A DNA stretch of 64,000 bases from Coriobacteriia bacterium (lineage in GTDB: Bacteria; Actinomycetota; Coriobacteriia; Anaerosomatales; JAAXUF01): the NCBI GenBank assembly GCA_013336165.1, contig JAAXUF010000004.1, forward strand, positions 124,001-188,000, in the 5' to 3' direction. Every line of letters begins with the position of its first letter. Positions within the stretch are counted from its first letter, which is position 1. Below are positions 46,819 to 57,700 of this stretch, piece after piece. The notes under the pieces were generated by a model that was not told where the DNA came from, searched no databases, and saw nothing but the letters and a program-made list of their open reading frames with translations. The translations under genes were made by a program, and so were the position numbers.

Positions 46819-47751
46819 TCACCTGCCGAGAAGTTCGCGCGCCGCACGCACGATGCTATCGGCATCTAGGCCGAAATACGCCATAAGCTCCGCAGGTTCA
46901 CCTGAAGTACCGAACACGTCATTCACGCCCACACGCTTCATTGGTGTGGGAACGTTCTCGGCGAGCACCTCGGCGACCGCCGAACCCAACCCGCCTATGA
47001 TGCTGTGCTCCTCACACGTTACCACGGCGCCGGTCTTACGTGCACTGGCGATCAGCGCAGGCGCGTCGAGCGGCTTGATGGTCGCCACATCGATGACCTC
47101 TGCCGATATGCCCTCGGCAGCAAGCGTTTCCGCAGCGGCCAATGCCTCGGCCACCATCACGCCACAGGCTGCCAGCGTGACATCGGTTCCTTCGCGCAGC
47201 GTATGCGCACGGCCGATTTCGAACTCGTGCCGCGCGGGATACACCTCGGCCACACCCATCCTGCCGAGACGGATGTAGAACGGCCCGGGCGTTGCCGCCG
47301 CTACGCGGATCGCCGCCTTGGCGGCGTTGTAGTCGGCCGGAACGAGCACGCGCATGCCCGGGAGTACGCGCATGAGCGCGATATCCTCAAGCATCTGATG
47401 GCTTCCGCCGTCAGGGCCGACCGTGATGCCGGCATGCGTAGGGGTCAACTTCACGTTGAGGCAGCTATAGCAGACGGTGTTGCGAATCTGATCGTACGCC
47501 CGTCCTGTCGCAAACACCGCGAACGAGCCAGTGAAGGCGATCTTGCCTGACACCGCGAGCCCGGCAGCGATATCAATCATGTTCGCTTCGGCGATGCCGA
47601 CGTTGAAGAGCCTGTCAGGATAGACGTGGCCAAGCTTGGCGGTTGTCGTCGACTTCGAGAGGTCGGCCTCCACGGCCACGACATCGAATCCTTCATTCGC
47701 CAGCTCAAGCAGTGTCTCGCCCAGCGCCTCACGAGTTGCTTTGGGGCTCAC
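46819..47751 (-). CDS. transketolase C-terminal subunit
   Basis: Second half of a split transketolase, 310 aa: pyrimidine-binding domain (FNVGIAEANMIDIAAGLAV, with the catalytic glutamate) and the C-terminal regulatory domain. It begins with GTG overlapping the stop of the N-terminal subunit (GTGA), so the two are made together. Split transketolases occur in archaea, Firmicutes and Coriobacteriia. It serves the non-oxidative pentose phosphate pathway, supplying ribose for histidine and nucleotides. It is 137 bases from the ftsE start. Confidence 0.93.
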   Translation of the reverse strand: MSPKATREALGETLLELANEGFDVVAVEADLSKSTTTAKLGHVYPDRLFNVGIAEANMIDIAAGLAVSGKIAFTGSFAVFATGRAYDQIRNTVCYSCLNVKLTPTHAGITVGPDGGSHQMLEDIALMRVLPGMRVLVPADYNAAKAAIRVAAATPGPFYIRLGRMGVAEVYPARHEFEIGRAHTLREGTDVTLAACGVMVAEALAAAETLAAEGISAEVIDVATIKPLDAPALIASARKTGAVVTCEEHSIIGGLGSAVAEVLAENVPTPMKRVGVNDVFGTSGEPAELMAYFGLDADSIVRAARELLGR

Positions 47752-48602
47752 TCCTCGCTCCCTTCATCCATCGCGAGTTCCGCGACAGCCTGCGCGACCT
47801 GCTCGGCGGACGGTGCCTTACCGTGCCATCCTGCGTCGCCTTCCATGAACGAGACGCCCTTGCCCTTCACCGTATGCGCCACCACGACGATGGGGCCGCC
47901 TTCGTGCGCCTTGGCCTGCAGCAGTGCGTCGCGCACCGCGTCGACGTCATGGCCGTCGACCTCGACGGCCGTCCAGCCGAACGCCGAGAACTTCTGCGCG
48001 ACCGAACCCACGCACATGACCTCAGAGCAAGCGCCGTCGATCTGAAGCCCGTTGTGGTCAACGATGGCGACCAGGTTGCCCAAGGCCTCGTGGGCAGCAA
48101 ACATCGCAGCCTCCCACACTTGGCCCTCTTGGATCTCGCCGTCTCCCATCAGGCAGAAAACCGTGCGGTCGTCGAGCGAATTCTCGGGATGTTCCCCTCC
48201 GCGAAGCCCTGCCGCTAGTCCCGCCGCGATCGAGAGTCCCTGGCCAAGCGACCCGGTGGACACCTCGACGCCGGGCGTCTTCTTGCAGTCCGGATGGCCC
48301 TGCAGGATCGACCCGAGCTTGCGCAGCGTCCCCAAGTGATCTCTGCCAAAGTAGCCGGCCTCGGCAAGTGCGGCATACAGCACGGGTGCCGCATGCCCCT
48401 TCGAAAGGATGAACCGGTCCCGCGCAGGCCAGTCGGGCCGGTTCGGATCGTGTCTAAGGACGTCGCCGAAGTAGAGTGTGGCGACAATATCGGCCGCCGA
48501 GAGGGAACCGCCGGGGTGCCCGCTTCCGGCCTTGGCGATCATCTCGACGATGTCTCTGCGCATCCCGGCCGCTTTTGCCCTGATGACGTCGCTACCAGAC
48601 AT
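47748..48602 (-). CDS. transketolase N-terminal subunit
   Basis: First half of split transketolase, 284 aa. TPP/Mg site: MGDGEIQEGQVWEA with the following NLVAIVDHNGLQIDG. The N-terminal AGSGHPGGSLSAADIV and KGHAAPVLYAALAEAG are typical. The ATG at 48602 has AGGAG 8 bases upstream. Both halves are needed to form the active site. Confidence 0.93.
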   Translation of the reverse strand: MSGSDVIRAKAAGMRRDIVEMIAKAGSGHPGGSLSAADIVATLYFGDVLRHDPNRPDWPARDRFILSKGHAAPVLYAALAEAGYFGRDHLGTLRKLGSILQGHPDCKKTPGVEVSTGSLGQGLSIAAGLAAGLRGGEHPENSLDDRTVFCLMGDGEIQEGQVWEAAMFAAHEALGNLVAIVDHNGLQIDGACSEVMCVGSVAQKFSAFGWTAVEVDGHDVDAVRDALLQAKAHEGGPIVVVAHTVKGKGVSFMEGDAGWHGKAPSAEQVAQAVAELAMDEGSEE

Positions 48603-48729
48603 TCAGGTGCTCCTATTCCGCATTCTCGATCTCGTTGTGCGTTGCGCCCTGTCGCAGCCCATACGCTCCCGAGCCTTCGCAAGGATACCATTCAGGCAGC
48701 CGGAACTTCGCGCCGGCAACCACAAAAAC

Positions 48730-49659
48730 CTAACGATTCATTTCCTTGAAGCCCTCGCCGATCGCCTCATGCACGTTCGAGATGATCACCATTGCATTCG
48801 CGTCGATTGCCGCGACGATCGCTTTGAGATCGTCGATCTCGTTGCGCGAGACCACGACGAAGATGGTTCCTCGCCTTTCGCCCGTGTAGACTCCGGTCGC
48901 CTCAAGCCGAGTCGCTCCCCTGCCGAGATCGAAGTTGATTGCGCGGCCGATAGTCTCGGCCTGATCGGTGATGATCCACACCGCTCGCTCGACCGAGACA
49001 CCCTCAAGAACGAGGTCAATCGCCGCGGAGGCGACAAAGATCGCAACAGCGCCGTAGAGAGCAAGCTTGGGACCGAACTGAAACGCCGCGAGCGCCGTGA
49101 CCGTGGCATCGACGACCAGCATGAGTTGGCCGACCCCAAACGGCAGCTTGCGCGCGAGCAGCTGCGCAATGATGTCCGAACCTCCGGTATTGCTTCCCGT
49201 CTTGAAGACAAGACCGAGGCCAAGGCCCGTGATGGCGCCGCCGTACAGCGCCGCCAGGAGAAGATCATCTCCCGCCAGCGCAGGCGAGAACCGCGCAAAG
49301 ACGTCAACCAGTACCGAAAGGCCAACGGCGCCATACAGGATCCTCGCGACGTAGGGCAAACCGCGCACCCGCCATGCGATGAGCAGCAGAACTGCGTTCA
49401 TCGCCAGCATTTGGGCGCCGACCGGGAGGTTGAGGCCGAACGTCTCCTTGGCCCAGTAGTAGATGACGGTCGCCAGACCGGAGACGCCACCTGCAGCGAT
49501 CTGGTTGGGAATGAGGAACGCATCGAGTGCCCATGCGACCAGCGCAATTCCCAGGGTCATCAAAGCGAAGTCGCGAACGCGCCTGCTCTTCAGCACGTGT
49601 CCGATGACCACGCCGCCACTCCCCCTCTTTGTCTTTCCCGTTGCACCCGCGCGACTCAT
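48730..49659 (-). CDS. YitT family membrane protein (DUF161/DUF2179)
   Basis: Integral membrane protein, 309 aa, with five to six helices in the first two thirds (LIPNQIAAGGVSGLATVIYY, GLVFKTGSNTGGSDIIAQLL). A cytoplasmic DUF2179 domain occupies the last ~80 residues (YTGERRGTIFVVVSRNEI). Family function is uncertain. The start is taken at 49659, overlapping the PHP stop as ATGA with GGGAG 5 bases upstream; the TTG four codons earlier is less likely. Confidence 0.88.
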   Translation of the reverse strand: MSRAGATGKTKRGSGGVVIGHVLKSRRVRDFALMTLGIALVAWALDAFLIPNQIAAGGVSGLATVIYYWAKETFGLNLPVGAQMLAMNAVLLLIAWRVRGLPYVARILYGAVGLSVLVDVFARFSPALAGDDLLLAALYGGAITGLGLGLVFKTGSNTGGSDIIAQLLARKLPFGVGQLMLVVDATVTALAAFQFGPKLALYGAVAIFVASAAIDLVLEGVSVERAVWIITDQAETIGRAINFDLGRGATRLEATGVYTGERRGTIFVVVSRNEIDDLKAIVAAIDANAMVIISNVHEAIGEGFKEMNR

Positions 49660-50423
49660 GGCGTCTCCCAAACGCCGCCGGTGTCGAGCCGAGGCCGAGC
49701 CCGCTTCGCGGTGAGGTGCGCCAGCACGCTCTCGGCAGAGTGGTTCACGATGCGCTCTTCGGTGTAGCCCAACTCCTCGGCCACTGCGACGGCTGCCTCG
49801 AACCGACCTACGTGGAGCGCGAAGTGCGCGTCCGAGCCGATGGATATGGGCGCTCCGGCAGCAAGCGCCGCCTGCGCAAACTCGCGTTCGCGCTTGGCTG
49901 ACGACGACCTTGAGCTGGTGGCGTCGAAAGAGTGCCCGTTCAGTTCAAGGATGACGTTGTAGCGCACTGCTGCCTCGACAATTGGGTCGAGCAGTAGCGG
50001 GAACTCCTCCTCATTGCCGGGGTGCGAGATCTGGTCAACATACGGGTTGGCCATCACTTGGAGCAGAAGCTCCGTATTGCGGGCACGGTCGTTCCCGTCG
50101 CAACCGCTCAGAGGATGAAATCCCACGGCCACGAAGTCCAGGTTCTCCAAGACCATCTCGGGTAGGTCGATGAGATTTTCGGCACTCGGGGAAACATTGG
50201 CCTCGCAGCCCTTGAGTATGCGAACGCCGTTGAGAATGCTGGGCACGACCTTGAGGTTCCAGAAATACCAGAAGTGCGAACCTTGCGGCACAGCGGGGCC
50301 GTGATCGGTGATGGCGATGAGCTCGAGACCTGAGTTACGTGCAGCCGCGGCGTTCTCGGCGATCGTGGAGAACGCATGGCCGGAGGCGACGCTGTGCACA
50401 TGAAGGTCGGCGAGCAATCGCAT
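49656..50423 (-). CDS. PHP domain metal-dependent phosphatase
   Basis: YcdX-like PHP hydrolase, 255 aa. Metal-binding histidines and acids are seen in DLHVHSVASGHAFS, AITDHGPAV, ISHPGNEEEFP, LELNGHSF and IGSDAHFALHVGRFE. Three zinc or manganese ions are expected. The substrate is unknown; characterised relatives hydrolyse phosphoesters. It lies 6 bases after the prfB stop and is translationally coupled to the YitT gene. Confidence 0.88.
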   Translation of the reverse strand: MRLLADLHVHSVASGHAFSTIAENAAAARNSGLELIAITDHGPAVPQGSHFWYFWNLKVVPSILNGVRILKGCEANVSPSAENLIDLPEMVLENLDFVAVGFHPLSGCDGNDRARNTELLLQVMANPYVDQISHPGNEEEFPLLLDPIVEAAVRYNVILELNGHSFDATSSRSSSAKREREFAQAALAAGAPISIGSDAHFALHVGRFEAAVAVAEELGYTEERIVNHSAESVLAHLTAKRARPRLDTGGVWETP

Positions 50424-50429
50424 GGGCGC

Positions 50430-51578
50430 CTACCCGGCCTGAGCCGGAGCGGTCATCGCCGAGGCACTTGCCGCACCCTCGGCATGAACGCGCCAGCGGT
50501 GATACCCGACGACGAACTCGTCGATGTCGCCGTCAAGCACAGCCTCGACGTTGCCGGTCTCCACGCCCGTGCGCACGTCTTTCACGAGCTGGTAAGGGTA
50601 AAGCACGTAGTTGCGAATCTGGCTGCCGAAGGAGTTGTCGCGCTTGGGACCCCTGAGTTCCTGAATCTCGGCGTCGCGCTTGGACTTCTCGATCTCATAG
50701 AGGCGAGCGCGCAGAATCCGCATCGCGGCGTCCTTGTTCTTGTGCTGCGACTTCTCGTTCTGGCAGGTGACCACAAGTCCGCTTGGGATGTGCGTGATGC
50801 GGACGGCCGAGTCGGTCGTGTTGACCGACTGCCCACCCGGTCCGCTGGAGCGGTAGACGTCGATGCGCAGGTCTTCGTCGCGGACATCAACCGCGATGTC
50901 GTCCGGCAACACCGGGAGCACTTCGACAGCGGCAAACGTCGTCTGGCGACGCTTCTTCTCATCCGTAGGACTGATGCGCACCAGCCGGTGTACGCCCATC
51001 TCCGACTGCAGCATCCCGTAGGCATCGCGTCCATGCACGGTGAACACCGCCCGGTCGATTCCGATCTCGACGCCCGGCGTCAGGTCGTTCACCTCGACCT
51101 TCCACTTCTTGCGCTCGGCGTACTTCGTGAGCATCTTCATGAGCATCTCGGCCCAGTCCTGGGCCTCAAGCCCACCCGCCCCGGGGCTGATCGAGATGAT
51201 GGCATCGCCGTGGTCGAACTCCTCGGTGAACCACGAACCCACCTCAAGCTGAACTGCACGCTTGCCAAGCTCCTTGAGTGCCACGTCGACCTCTGCAGCA
51301 AGTTCCTCGTCGTTCTCGGCAACTGCGAGCTCGTTGGCGACCTCGGCGTCATCGAGCGCTGCCATGGTGACGTCGCACGTCGAGATCTCTTCGCGCAGCC
51401 CGGCCGCCTGAGCCATTGTGGCTTGGGCCGACGCCTGATCGTCCCAGAAGCTCGGCTCCGAGGCCTTGGCCTCAAGCGATGCCAACTCCACCCGCTTGGC
51501 GTCGATGTGCAGATAGCCGGCGATCTGGGCGACCTTGTCGCGAAGCGCCGCTATTTCCTGAGTTCTGTTCTCAATCAT
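50430..51578 (-). CDS. prfB: peptide chain release factor 2
   Basis: Class I release factor, 382 aa. The catalytic GGQ is at residues 248-250 ([15 protein letters not shown]) and the N-terminal domain has the SEPSFWDD motif typical of RF2. The stop-codon-reading tripeptide, normally SPF, reads S203-P204-T205 (DNA AGT CCT ACG, minus strand 50972-50964). The gene is one uninterrupted frame, with no programmed +1 frameshift near codon 25. It follows secA by 3 bases. A C-terminal Ala-rich tail (about 365-382) is extra. RF1 is excluded by FWDD and the overall motif pattern. Confidence 0.92.
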   Translation of the reverse strand: MIENRTQEIAALRDKVAQIAGYLHIDAKRVELASLEAKASEPSFWDDQASAQATMAQAAGLREEISTCDVTMAALDDAEVANELAVAENDEELAAEVDVALKELGKRAVQLEVGSWFTEEFDHGDAIISISPGAGGLEAQDWAEMLMKMLTKYAERKKWKVEVNDLTPGVEIGIDRAVFTVHGRDAYGMLQSEMGVHRLVRISPTDEKKRRQTTFAAVEVLPVLPDDIAVDVRDEDLRIDVYRSSGPGGQSVNTTDSAVRITHIPSGLVVTCQNEKSQHKNKDAAMRILRARLYEIEKSKRDAEIQELRGPKRDNSFGSQIRNYVLYPYQLVKDVRTGVETGNVEAVLDGDIDEFVVGYHRWRVHAEGAASASAMTAPAQAG

Positions 51579-51581
51579 GCT

Positions 51582-54341
51582 CTAGACCATCGCTCCATGA
51601 CACTTCTTGAACTTCTTGCCGCTACCGCACGGGCAGGGGTCGTTGCGGCCCACGTTCGCCCAAGGATCGGCCTTGTCTTTGACGACCGTAGCGGCCTTCT
51701 CGCTTCCGGCCGCTGCCGATGCCGCCGCGATCTGGCCGGGTGTCGGTCCGCCCACGCCAAACGCATCGGCAGCGGCGGCAGCGCCGGCAAAGATCGAGGA
51801 TTCGGTCGGCGCCGAGTAACTCGCCGTTGCCAGCGACGCCGGCATCTCCGGAGCGGGCTCGAACACGATCTCGATGTGCATCACCGTACGCAGGAAATCC
51901 TCATTGATAGAGTGGACGAGTGCGCCGAACATCCCGAACGCCTCGCTCTTGTACTCAACAAGCGGATCCCTCTGGCCCATGGCGCGAAGGCCGATGCCCT
52001 CTTTCAGGTAGTCCATCTCCTGCAGGTTGTCCATCCAACGCGTGTCGATTACGCGCAGCATGACCTGCCGCTCAAGTTCACGCAGCCCGTCGGGGCCGAG
52101 CAGCTCTTCTTTGCGCCCATACACCTCAAGCGCACGGCCGGTGAGTGTATCGGCGACCTCGTGCGGATTGTCACCCTCGCCTTCAAGCTCCTCGACAGCC
52201 CCGGTGATTCCGGTCAACTCGCGATACCAGGTCGCCAGTCCGTCCCAATCCCACTCTTCGGAGTACGAGCGCTCCGGACAGAATTCGAGTACCCCAGCGA
52301 GAATCGTTGAGGCCATGATCTCCTCAACGCGGTCGTGCACATCTTTGCCGTCGAGAATACGGTTCCTCTCGGCGTAGATCACTTCACGTTGCTTGTTCAT
52401 GACGTCGTCGTACTCGAGGACATGTTTCCGCGCGCTGAAGTTCATCGATTCCACTTGGCGCTGCGCACCCTCGATCGCCTTGCTGACCATACCGGCTTGG
52501 ATTGGCATGTCGTCGGGGATCTGAGTGCGCTCCATCATCGAGCTGATCCGGTCCATACGGTCCCCGCCAAAGAGGCGCATTAGGTCGTCTTGAAGCGAGA
52601 GATAGAACTGCGACAGCCCCGGGTCGCCTTGACGACCGGAGCGGCCACGCAGCTGGTTGTCGATACGCCGGGACTCGTGACGCTCGGTGCCCAAGATCGC
52701 CAAACCGCCCGCCTCGACAACCCTCACGTGCTCCTCGGCACAGATGCGCTTCGCCTCGGCGAGTGCCTCCGCATGCTGTTCGCCGGTAGCCAGTTCGGGG
52801 TCGATTCCGCGCTGCAGCAGGATGTCTGGCCACAGGAACTCAGGGTTGCCGCCAAGGATGATGTCGGTTCCACGGCCGGCCATGTTGGTGGCGATGGTCA
52901 CAGCTTTGAGGCGTCCGGCCTGCGCGACAATACGTGCTTCCTGCTCGTGGAACTTCGCGTTCAGGACGTCATGCTCGATGCCGCGCTTGGTGAGCAGACG
53001 GCTGAGGCGCTCGGAGTTCTCAATCGAGATCGTGCCGACAAGAACGGGCTGACCAGCGTCGTTTCGCTCTTGGATCTCATCGGCGACCGCGCCGAACTTG
53101 GCGTCGACGTTGCGGTAGATCAGGTCGTTGCGATCGTCGCGGATCATGTCGCGGTTGGTGGGAATGACCATGACCGGCAGCTTGTAGATCTGCCGGAACT
53201 CGGCGTCTTCCGTGACGGCCGTACCGGTCATACCGGAGAGTTTCTCATAGAGGCGGAAGTAATTCTGCAGCGTGATGGTCGCGAGGGTCTGGTTCTCCTC
53301 CCGAACGCTCACCCGCTCCTTGGCTTCAATGGCCTGATGCAGCCCTTCCGAGTAGCGGCGGCCATACATCAGGCGGCCTGTGAACTCGTCGACGATCATG
53401 ACCTCGCCGTCTTTGACGACGTAGTCGACATCGCGCTTGAAAAGGAACTGCGCTTTCAGCGCCTGCTGGAGATGGTTGACCAGCTGTCCCGACGGATCGG
53501 CGTAGATGTTCTCGATGCCGAGCGCGCTTTCGATCTTGCGGAGGCCGTCTTCCGTGGCGGCGACGGACTTCTTCGCCTCATCGAGCTCGTAGTCGAGGCC
53601 GTCACGCAAGCGCGGAACGACTCGCGCGAACTTCTTGTACGCATCGGCGGATTTTGTTCCCGCGCCGGAGATGATGAGCGGCGTGCGAGCCTCATCGATG
53701 AGGATCGAGTCGACTTCGTCCACGACTGCAAACGCATGCCCGCGCTGCACCCTGTCGCCGGGGCGCACGACCATGTTGTCGCGCAGGTAGTCGAATCCGA
53801 ACTCCGAGTTTGTGCCGTACGTCACATCGGCCGCATACGCAGGAATGCGTTGTGAGGGATCCATCTGCGATTGGATGATTCCGACATTCATGCCGAGGAA
53901 CCGGTAGATCTGGCCCATCCACTCACTGTCGCGCTTGGCCAAGTAATCGTTGACGGTCACGACGTGGACACCAGTTCTTGGGAGAGCGTTCAGGTAGCCG
54001 GCGAGGGTCGAAACCAGCGTCTTGCCTTCACCAGTCTTCATCTCGGCGATCATTCCGCTGTTCAGAACCATACCACCGATAAGCTGCACATCGAAATGCC
54101 GCATGCCGAGGGTTCGAACGGACGCCTCGCGAGTGACTGCAAAAGCCTCCTCGAGAAGGTCATCAAGTGCTTCGCCGTTGTCGAGCCGCTCGCGAAACTC
54201 AATCGTCTTGGCGGCGAGTTCAACGTCGGATAGCGCCTTTACTTCCGGCTCAAGCTGGTTGATTCGAGCGACTCGGTTCTCATATTCGCGAAGCTGCCTG
54301 CCCTCACCGATCGTGAGAAGCTTCTGAAAGAAGTTGGCCAT
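51582..54341 (-). CDS. secA: protein translocase ATPase SecA
   Basis: Motor of the Sec pathway, 919 aa. Motifs in order: Walker [20 protein letters not shown], Walker [22 protein letters not shown] region, [30 protein letters not shown], and the C-terminal zinc motif [14 protein letters not shown]. The linker before the zinc motif is Ala-rich. The start MANFFQKLL at 54341 is the family norm; the ribosome binding site (GAAGG) is weak. The frame extends upstream to 54608 but that stretch has no SecA similarity. prfB follows 3 bases after the stop. Confidence 0.97.
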   Translation of the reverse strand: MANFFQKLLTIGEGRQLREYENRVARINQLEPEVKALSDVELAAKTIEFRERLDNGEALDDLLEEAFAVTREASVRTLGMRHFDVQLIGGMVLNSGMIAEMKTGEGKTLVSTLAGYLNALPRTGVHVVTVNDYLAKRDSEWMGQIYRFLGMNVGIIQSQMDPSQRIPAYAADVTYGTNSEFGFDYLRDNMVVRPGDRVQRGHAFAVVDEVDSILIDEARTPLIISGAGTKSADAYKKFARVVPRLRDGLDYELDEAKKSVAATEDGLRKIESALGIENIYADPSGQLVNHLQQALKAQFLFKRDVDYVVKDGEVMIVDEFTGRLMYGRRYSEGLHQAIEAKERVSVREENQTLATITLQNYFRLYEKLSGMTGTAVTEDAEFRQIYKLPVMVIPTNRDMIRDDRNDLIYRNVDAKFGAVADEIQERNDAGQPVLVGTISIENSERLSRLLTKRGIEHDVLNAKFHEQEARIVAQAGRLKAVTIATNMAGRGTDIILGGNPEFLWPDILLQRGIDPELATGEQHAEALAEAKRICAEEHVRVVEAGGLAILGTERHESRRIDNQLRGRSGRQGDPGLSQFYLSLQDDLMRLFGGDRMDRISSMMERTQIPDDMPIQAGMVSKAIEGAQRQVESMNFSARKHVLEYDDVMNKQREVIYAERNRILDGKDVHDRVEEIMASTILAGVLEFCPERSYSEEWDWDGLATWYRELTGITGAVEELEGEGDNPHEVADTLTGRALEVYGRKEELLGPDGLRELERQVMLRVIDTRWMDNLQEMDYLKEGIGLRAMGQRDPLVEYKSEAFGMFGALVHSINEDFLRTVMHIEIVFEPAPEMPASLATASYSAPTESSIFAGAAAAADAFGVGGPTPGQIAAASAAAGSEKAATVVKDKADPWANVGRNDPCPCGSGKKFKKCHGAMV

Positions 54342-54744
54342 AGGTGTGTCTGCGCCTTCAAGACGAAGTGGATTCGGGGGAACGTAGAAGCAACCCGATT
54401 TTAGCACAGGGCCGAAGCGGCGCTGCCCGATGGGATGCAGCGTGCGGGAGACAATCCGGCTCAGTTCGGGCCGCCGACGTCGCATGCCGCCGTTGGCCCG
54501 AACTAGAGCGGAAGCGCAGAACCCATCGGGTCCAGCCGATGTTGCCGCGACCCGTTTCCGGTGCCCCTCAGAGACTCCCGCCTCTCGCCTCGGTGGATCG
54601 CACTCCATCGCTCGCTAGCCTCGTTGCCGAGGAACCCGACGAGCCCCGCGTGAACCGGTGCGGGGGCACCGGTTCGAGAGCAGCATAGCGGGGCGATCTT
54701 AACCGTTTCTTACCTGAATTTTGTCTGGAAAGGAAAAGACCGAT
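54342..54744. other. 403-base intergenic region between secA and the STAND/BTAD regulator
   Basis: No gene is supported. It holds a perfect 10-bp hairpin at 54652-54675 and, about 55 bases upstream of secA, a TAAAAT (minus strand) that could be a -10 element without a convincing -35 partner. A GGTTCGAG inside the hairpin resembles a tRNA T-loop but no cloverleaf can be folded. Confidence 0.6.
54652..54675 (-). terminator. perfect 10-bp hairpin after the STAND/BTAD regulator gene
   Basis: GAACCGGTGC (54652-54661) pairs exactly with GCACCGGTTC (54666-54675), leaving a GGGG loop. It lies 70 bases downstream of the regulator stop codon on the minus strand. There is no T-run, so it is a terminator only by position and stability. 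Confidence 0.5.
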
Positions 54745-57700
54745 TCAGTCGGCGAGAGGATCCACCAGGGGCGTTTGCGGCCGTGCCTCCATCGCCAAGA
54801 TCGCGCTATAAAGAGCGCATGTCTCCGCCGAGGGATCCAGACCAAGTTCATCCGAGAGCCTGTCTCGGCACTGTAGATAGGTATCGATCGCCGAACTTCT
54901 TTGTCCTGCCGCTATCTGACATCGCAGCGCGCTTTGGTAGAGATCCTCCCTGTACTGGTCGCACTGGATCGCACGGCGAACGAACACGAGGGCGTTGGCA
55001 GGGTCGTCCCGGCTGACCAGAAGCTGAGCGGCACGCTGCATCGCATCCACGAACTCGGTTCGGTAGTGCTCCCTCAGATTCGCGAACCAGTCGTCATAGC
55101 AATCGCCGGGAAGCAAGTCTCCTCGGTAGATGTCGCCGATTCTCTCGTAGGCGCGCAGAGCCGCCTTGGCATCGTTGGCGGCTTCAGCCTCACGGGCGCG
55201 CTGAAGGCTCTCCTCGAAGTCGTCGACATCAGACCTAACACGGTCGCGCACGATTCTGCAGACGCCTCCTACACTCTCAACGTAGGCGCTCGGCTTGTTC
55301 TTGTCGGCGCCGCCCCCAAGAGTAGTCTTCATCGTGCTCCAAATGACATACAGGTTGCTGACAGCCCGCTCCTCCTCCATCTCGGGCCAGAGGTGTTCGC
55401 AGATCTGATCCCGTGGGATGTCATGGCCGCGGCGAACCACAAGCATTGTGAACAGAAGTCTTGCCTTGCGCTTCTTCCAGTCCCGCTCCCGGATGGTGTT
55501 TCCGCCGATACTGACCTCAAGACCTCCAAACAGGCGGACATGGCACAGCGGCAGCCCGCCCCGGGCAAGCAGATTCCTGAACTCAGACTCGCCGAGAAGC
55601 CGAAGGCCCAGCTGCTCCCACGTGGCGTCATCCAAGAAACATCGAGATTCCAGCAGGATCCTCTCGGCGTGTTCAGGCGGGATCATGCGCAGCATATGTG
55701 ATGGCAGACACTTCGAACCAACCGCCAACGCGAACATGCCGAGCAACGCCGGGAAAGCACGGCAATACATCGCGATCTGCCAATTAGGGTTCTCGGATAG
55801 CACATAGTCGCGATGCGTCGCCAGGCGCGCTACGGCAGCGTCAAGCTCACCGTCGCGCCTTTCGATCTCGGCGAGGATCATATCTGCGCGCAGAGCGTGA
55901 TACCGGTTGCCTTGAAAGCCATTCGCTGCCACAGACTCCGTCCAGGCACGGGCAGCAGAGGGATCCCCCAGAGCGAGAAGGGATGCTGCGACCTCTAGGG
56001 CGGCGAGTCGCCTGTACGCCATGTAGTCCGACATCGACAGATGCTCAAATGCGCGCTCCGCCTCAATGAGTGACTCGTCTAGATCGCCTGCGGCACGCAA
56101 GATACTCGCAAGATACACTCGCGCTGAAGCGACGTCCGGCTCATCCCCTGACTGAATCGCTATGCGTATTGCCTCTCTGAACCAGCCGATCGCCTCAGGT
56201 ATCGCTCCTCTCGCCGCGAGAGCACAACCGAGCGCCGGATAGAACGCCATCGCAAATAGATCGAGCTTGTTGCGCTCGATATCTTGGACGACCGCTCGAA
56301 GAAGAGCCTCACATCGATCCAACCGTCCAGTTTCCGCCAACGCGACGGCCACATTGCCGCGTACCGTTACCCTAGAGCTCAATAGCCCCTGTTTCTCGCC
56401 TATCAGCGGGCCTAGAATGCGGACTGTAGAGTTGAAATCTCCGAAAGCGAGGGCGGAAACGATTGAGGATGCTTCTATCGCCTCTCGGACTACTCGTCGC
56501 GGTCCCGGAAAGTCCGCGCCTGAGACAACTTCGTTTGCCTGATCCAGGAATGCCTTTGCCTCAACCATCTCGCCGTGAATGATCCTGTTGTAGCCAAGAC
56601 AGACCAGAGTCTGGGCCAGTAGGGCCTTGTCGTCCTCGACATGATGGGAGGCGAGTATCTCCTCTGCGAACGCCTTTGCCTCGTCCTTTCGGTTGAGCTG
56701 TCGCAAGTAAACCAGAGATAGCGCCAGCGCCTCCCTGACCACATCAACATCGCCATCGTGCTCTGCAAGCAACTTCGCAGCCCGACATCGCGACAGAGCG
56801 TCCTCGACATTCCCCATCTCAGCATTGAGCTCAGCCCAGAGCACCAAGAGCTTTGGTTGCGCCATCATAGAGGCAACTGGGATCGCATCTACCAACCTGG
56901 CCAGTGAAGTGTAGTTCCCCGCGCCCAAGGCCTCTTCGCCGTGCAGATCAAGCCATTCTTGGATACGTGGAATATCTCGCATGCGGAGCAGTAGTTCTGC
57001 TGCCCGCGCATAATCGAGTCGATTCGTTAGCAAAGTAACCGCACTTGTGACGACCACAGAATCTGGGTGAAGCACGCCCTTCTCTTGTCGCTCCGCAAAG
57101 AAGTCGTCAACCAAATCGTGAACTCGGAACTCGCAGCGAGAATCGTGAGTCTTGGTCATCTTGAAGAGGGGTAATACTGAAGCCAACCGATTAGCGATCA
57201 CTGTTGTGTTCGGAACATCGAGTGCATCAAGATCTTGCCCATCACCTGACCTCAGCAATGTAGTGCGAAACAGAATGTCCCGTTCTGAAGCAGTCAGTTC
57301 GGAGTAGATCAAGCGCTCTAGCCAGGCGTTAAGCGGCACAGTACGCATCGCGCTCCAGTTTGCGCCGTGAATCAGGGCTTGGCTTGACAGGACCGTGAAG
57401 AAGGCAAGGTGGCCGCCGCACGCTTCATGCAATGCCGGTGCCTCGCTGGCAAGCATGTCCATACCGAGTGCATGCAGCATTTCTTGCGCCTCCGAGAGCG
57501 TAAGCCCAAGTTCATCTGGCCCGACTAGACCGGATTCGCAGAGGACCTTTGGAGGCCAGTTGTCAAGCTGTCTCGTTGTGACAATCAGCTGGGAGGCACA
57601 GCGCCATAGAGCCTTGCCTATTGCGCCAATCTCACAGACTAAATTGGAGTCTGGGACTCTCCCCAAGTCGTCAAGCACGACGCAGAGGTTGCCCGCCAGG

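Noticed and set aside
50376-52310. 644-codon open frame on the plus strand
   Set aside because: Antisense shadow of prfB and the end of secA, with His/Arg/Leu-rich composition typical of reverse-strand translation.
54342-54608. In-frame upstream extension of secA
   Set aside because: Arg/Pro-rich, unlike SecA; the family starts MANFFQKLL at 54341.
54660-54700. tRNA-like GGTTCGAG
   Set aside because: No acceptor, D or anticodon arm can be assembled around it; it is part of a simple 10-bp hairpin.
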